Shown in pieces: positions 63,204-64,000 of a stretch of DNA of 64,000 bases. The DNA lies in the NCBI RefSeq assembly GCF_042649125.1, contig NZ_JBHRYQ010000001.1:3720001-3784000 (forward strand), read 5' to 3'. The position numbers and the translations under genes are program-made. The notes under the pieces were generated by a model, which was not told where the DNA came from, made no database searches, and saw only the letters and a program-made list of their open reading frames with translations. The DNA comes from Leadbetterella lacunae (GTDB taxonomy: Bacteria; Bacteroidota; Bacteroidia; Cytophagales; Spirosomataceae). Numbering within the stretch: the stretch's first letter is position 1; each line of letters starts with the position of its first letter.

Positions 63204-63803
63204 ATGAAAATAGCACTAATAGTTTTTGGAGTGTTTGCTTTAGTTTTCATTGTGGTTCAAATATTTGCTATGAAAAGTAGAAAATCGATAGAAAATTACC
63301 CTTACGAGGTCTTGAAAACGTACGATGAATTTGAAATAAGAAAATATGAAGCCCGCTTATTTACCAAAGTTCAGTTAAATACAAATGACTACAGCCAAGC
63401 TTCGAGTGCCGGTTTTTCTAAACTGGCCGGTTATATTTTTGGAGGAAATGACTCAAAACAAAAAATAGCCATGACCTCACCCGTTGCTATGGGTCTCGAA
63501 GACTCTATGACTATGATGTTTATGGTTCCCAATGACTTGGATAAAAGCAAACTGCCCAAACCAGATAACTCAGAAATAGAATTTAAAGAAGAACCCGTTA
63601 AAATAGTAGCTGCCATCACTTTTGGTGGTTGGGCAAATACCGAAAAAATCGAAAAATACAAACAAATGCTTATCGATGGCTTGAATCAAAAAGGGATAAA
63701 TTATACCAATCACTTTTCTCTTTTGGGGTATAACCCGCCATTCGATGTTTTGAATAGAAAAAACGAGGTGATAGTTGAGTTAGAAGAAGGTTTTTTACCT
63801 TAA
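63204..63803 (+). CDS. SOUL-family haem-binding-like protein
   Basis: 199 residues. One N-terminal membrane segment, then the SOUL/HBP fold: YEVLKTYDEFEIRKYEARLFTKVQL, QKIAMTSPVAMG and the C-terminal NHFSLLGYNPPFDVLNRKNEVIVEL. Members bind haem or porphyrin or act as haem carriers; in bacteria the role is unclear. It ends before a strong terminator. Confidence 0.9.
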   Translation: MKIALIVFGVFALVFIVVQIFAMKSRKSIENYPYEVLKTYDEFEIRKYEARLFTKVQLNTNDYSQASSAGFSKLAGYIFGGNDSKQKIAMTSPVAMGLEDSMTMMFMVPNDLDKSKLPKPDNSEIEFKEEPVKIVAAITFGGWANTEKIEKYKQMLIDGLNQKGINYTNHFSLLGYNPPFDVLNRKNEVIVELEEGFLP

Positions 63804-63845
63804 TTCAGATTTCCAAACTACCAAACGTTTGCTTTCCATTTTAAT

Positions 63846-63889
63846 AAAAAAAGGGCTTCTGACTATCTCATGTTCGAAGTCCTTTTTTC
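63846..63889. terminator. bidirectional terminator
   Basis: AAAAAAGGGCTTC and GAAGTCCTTTTTT form a stem with one G-T pair between the SOUL gene and the convergent partial gene. Confidence 0.8.
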
Positions 63890-63890
63890 T

Positions 63891-64000
63891 TTATTCCGCT
63901 ACATCCACAATCACACGTTTGTAGCGTGTAAGTGCGGGTGAACCACTGTCGGTAACTGCCACTATCAAGTGCATGGTGCCCAGTTTGCCGTATTTTTTTG
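63891..64000 (-). CDS. DUF1593-type protein, partial (C-terminus only)
   Basis: The last 36 codons of a minus-strand gene enter the window (stop at 63891-63893). The residues KLGTMHLIVAVTDSGSPALT then RYKRVIVDVAE align with the end of the gene at 61577 (LHFVLEVYDNGTPSLYAYRRMIVKV), so it is probably a second DUF1593 protein with the same C-terminal Ig-like domain. The 5' part lies outside. Confidence 0.75.
   Translation of the reverse strand, partial: KKYGKLGTMHLIVAVTDSGSPALTRYKRVIVDVAE

Overview
The window looks like a chromosomal segment of an aerobic, low-GC member of the Bacteroidota, probably Cytophagales-like. The evidence is a SusC/SusD pair, a hybrid-type propeller sensor kinase, type I sulfatase and GH78/GH35 enzymes, a Bacteroidota-type caa3 oxidase subunit I, and promoters of the TTG-N20-TAnnTTTG form with no Shine-Dalgarno sequences. 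No rRNA, tRNA or CRISPR array is visible.

Layout. 1-6050 (minus): an alpha/beta hydrolase running off the edge, two envelope proteins and a sensor kinase/response regulator pair. 6299-9325: a small unknown protein, a solitary cytochrome oxidase subunit I and an AraC regulator. 9839-14209 (plus): an outer-membrane barrel, a vanadium-haloperoxidase-type lipoprotein, a second barrel and an AraC regulator. 14248-21801 (minus): a respiratory and stress block with cytochrome bd (cydAB), sulfide:quinone oxidoreductase, a His/Met-rich secreted protein, then an operon of ferritin-like DUF2202, peroxiredoxin, haem DUF3365 and a cupin, with a possible CRP/FNR box in front. 22123-25361: aldo/keto reductase, Bcr-type exporter, AraC regulator. 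25662-32354 (plus): two SnoaL-like proteins and a large-small-large-small set of Tat-exported molybdenum hydroxylase genes (isoquinoline oxidoreductase type). 32515-48350: ATP-grasp ligase, SusCD, small redox proteins, DOPA-dioxygenase-like enzyme, flavin reductase, GH35-like enzyme, sulfatase, carboxylesterase, SnoaL-like protein. 57239-64000: cupin, GH78 rhamnosidase, two DUF1593 proteins (one partial) and a SOUL protein. The hydrolases, sulfatase, esterase and SusCD suggest use of a rhamnose- and galactose-containing, sulfated or acylated polysaccharide, but they are scattered rather than one compact locus.

The most unusual part is 48537-56937. Seven small or accessory genes, all on the minus strand, are separated by long, near-identical non-coding modules. 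Five copies of one module (H) each form the same 60-nt hairpin. Four copies of a second (A) and three of a third (B) end, in gene sense, in a shared hairpin whose last bases read GTTAAGC or a close variant. Each B module carries an identical-architecture promoter (TTG, 20 bases, TATATTTG) firing into the following gene. The cargo includes an OLD-family nuclease, two immunity-like proteins, a free-standing EF-Tu domain III-like protein truncated by a group II intron remnant, and an M23 peptidase lipoprotein. This looks like a gene-cassette array without an integrase in the window.

Other repeats: two copies of a 314-317-bp MITE with ACTGTCAAACG ends (one flanked by an 11-bp target duplication), a 157-bp tandem array of terminator-like hairpins, a 124-132-bp tandem array of palindromic units, and two single REP-like hairpins.
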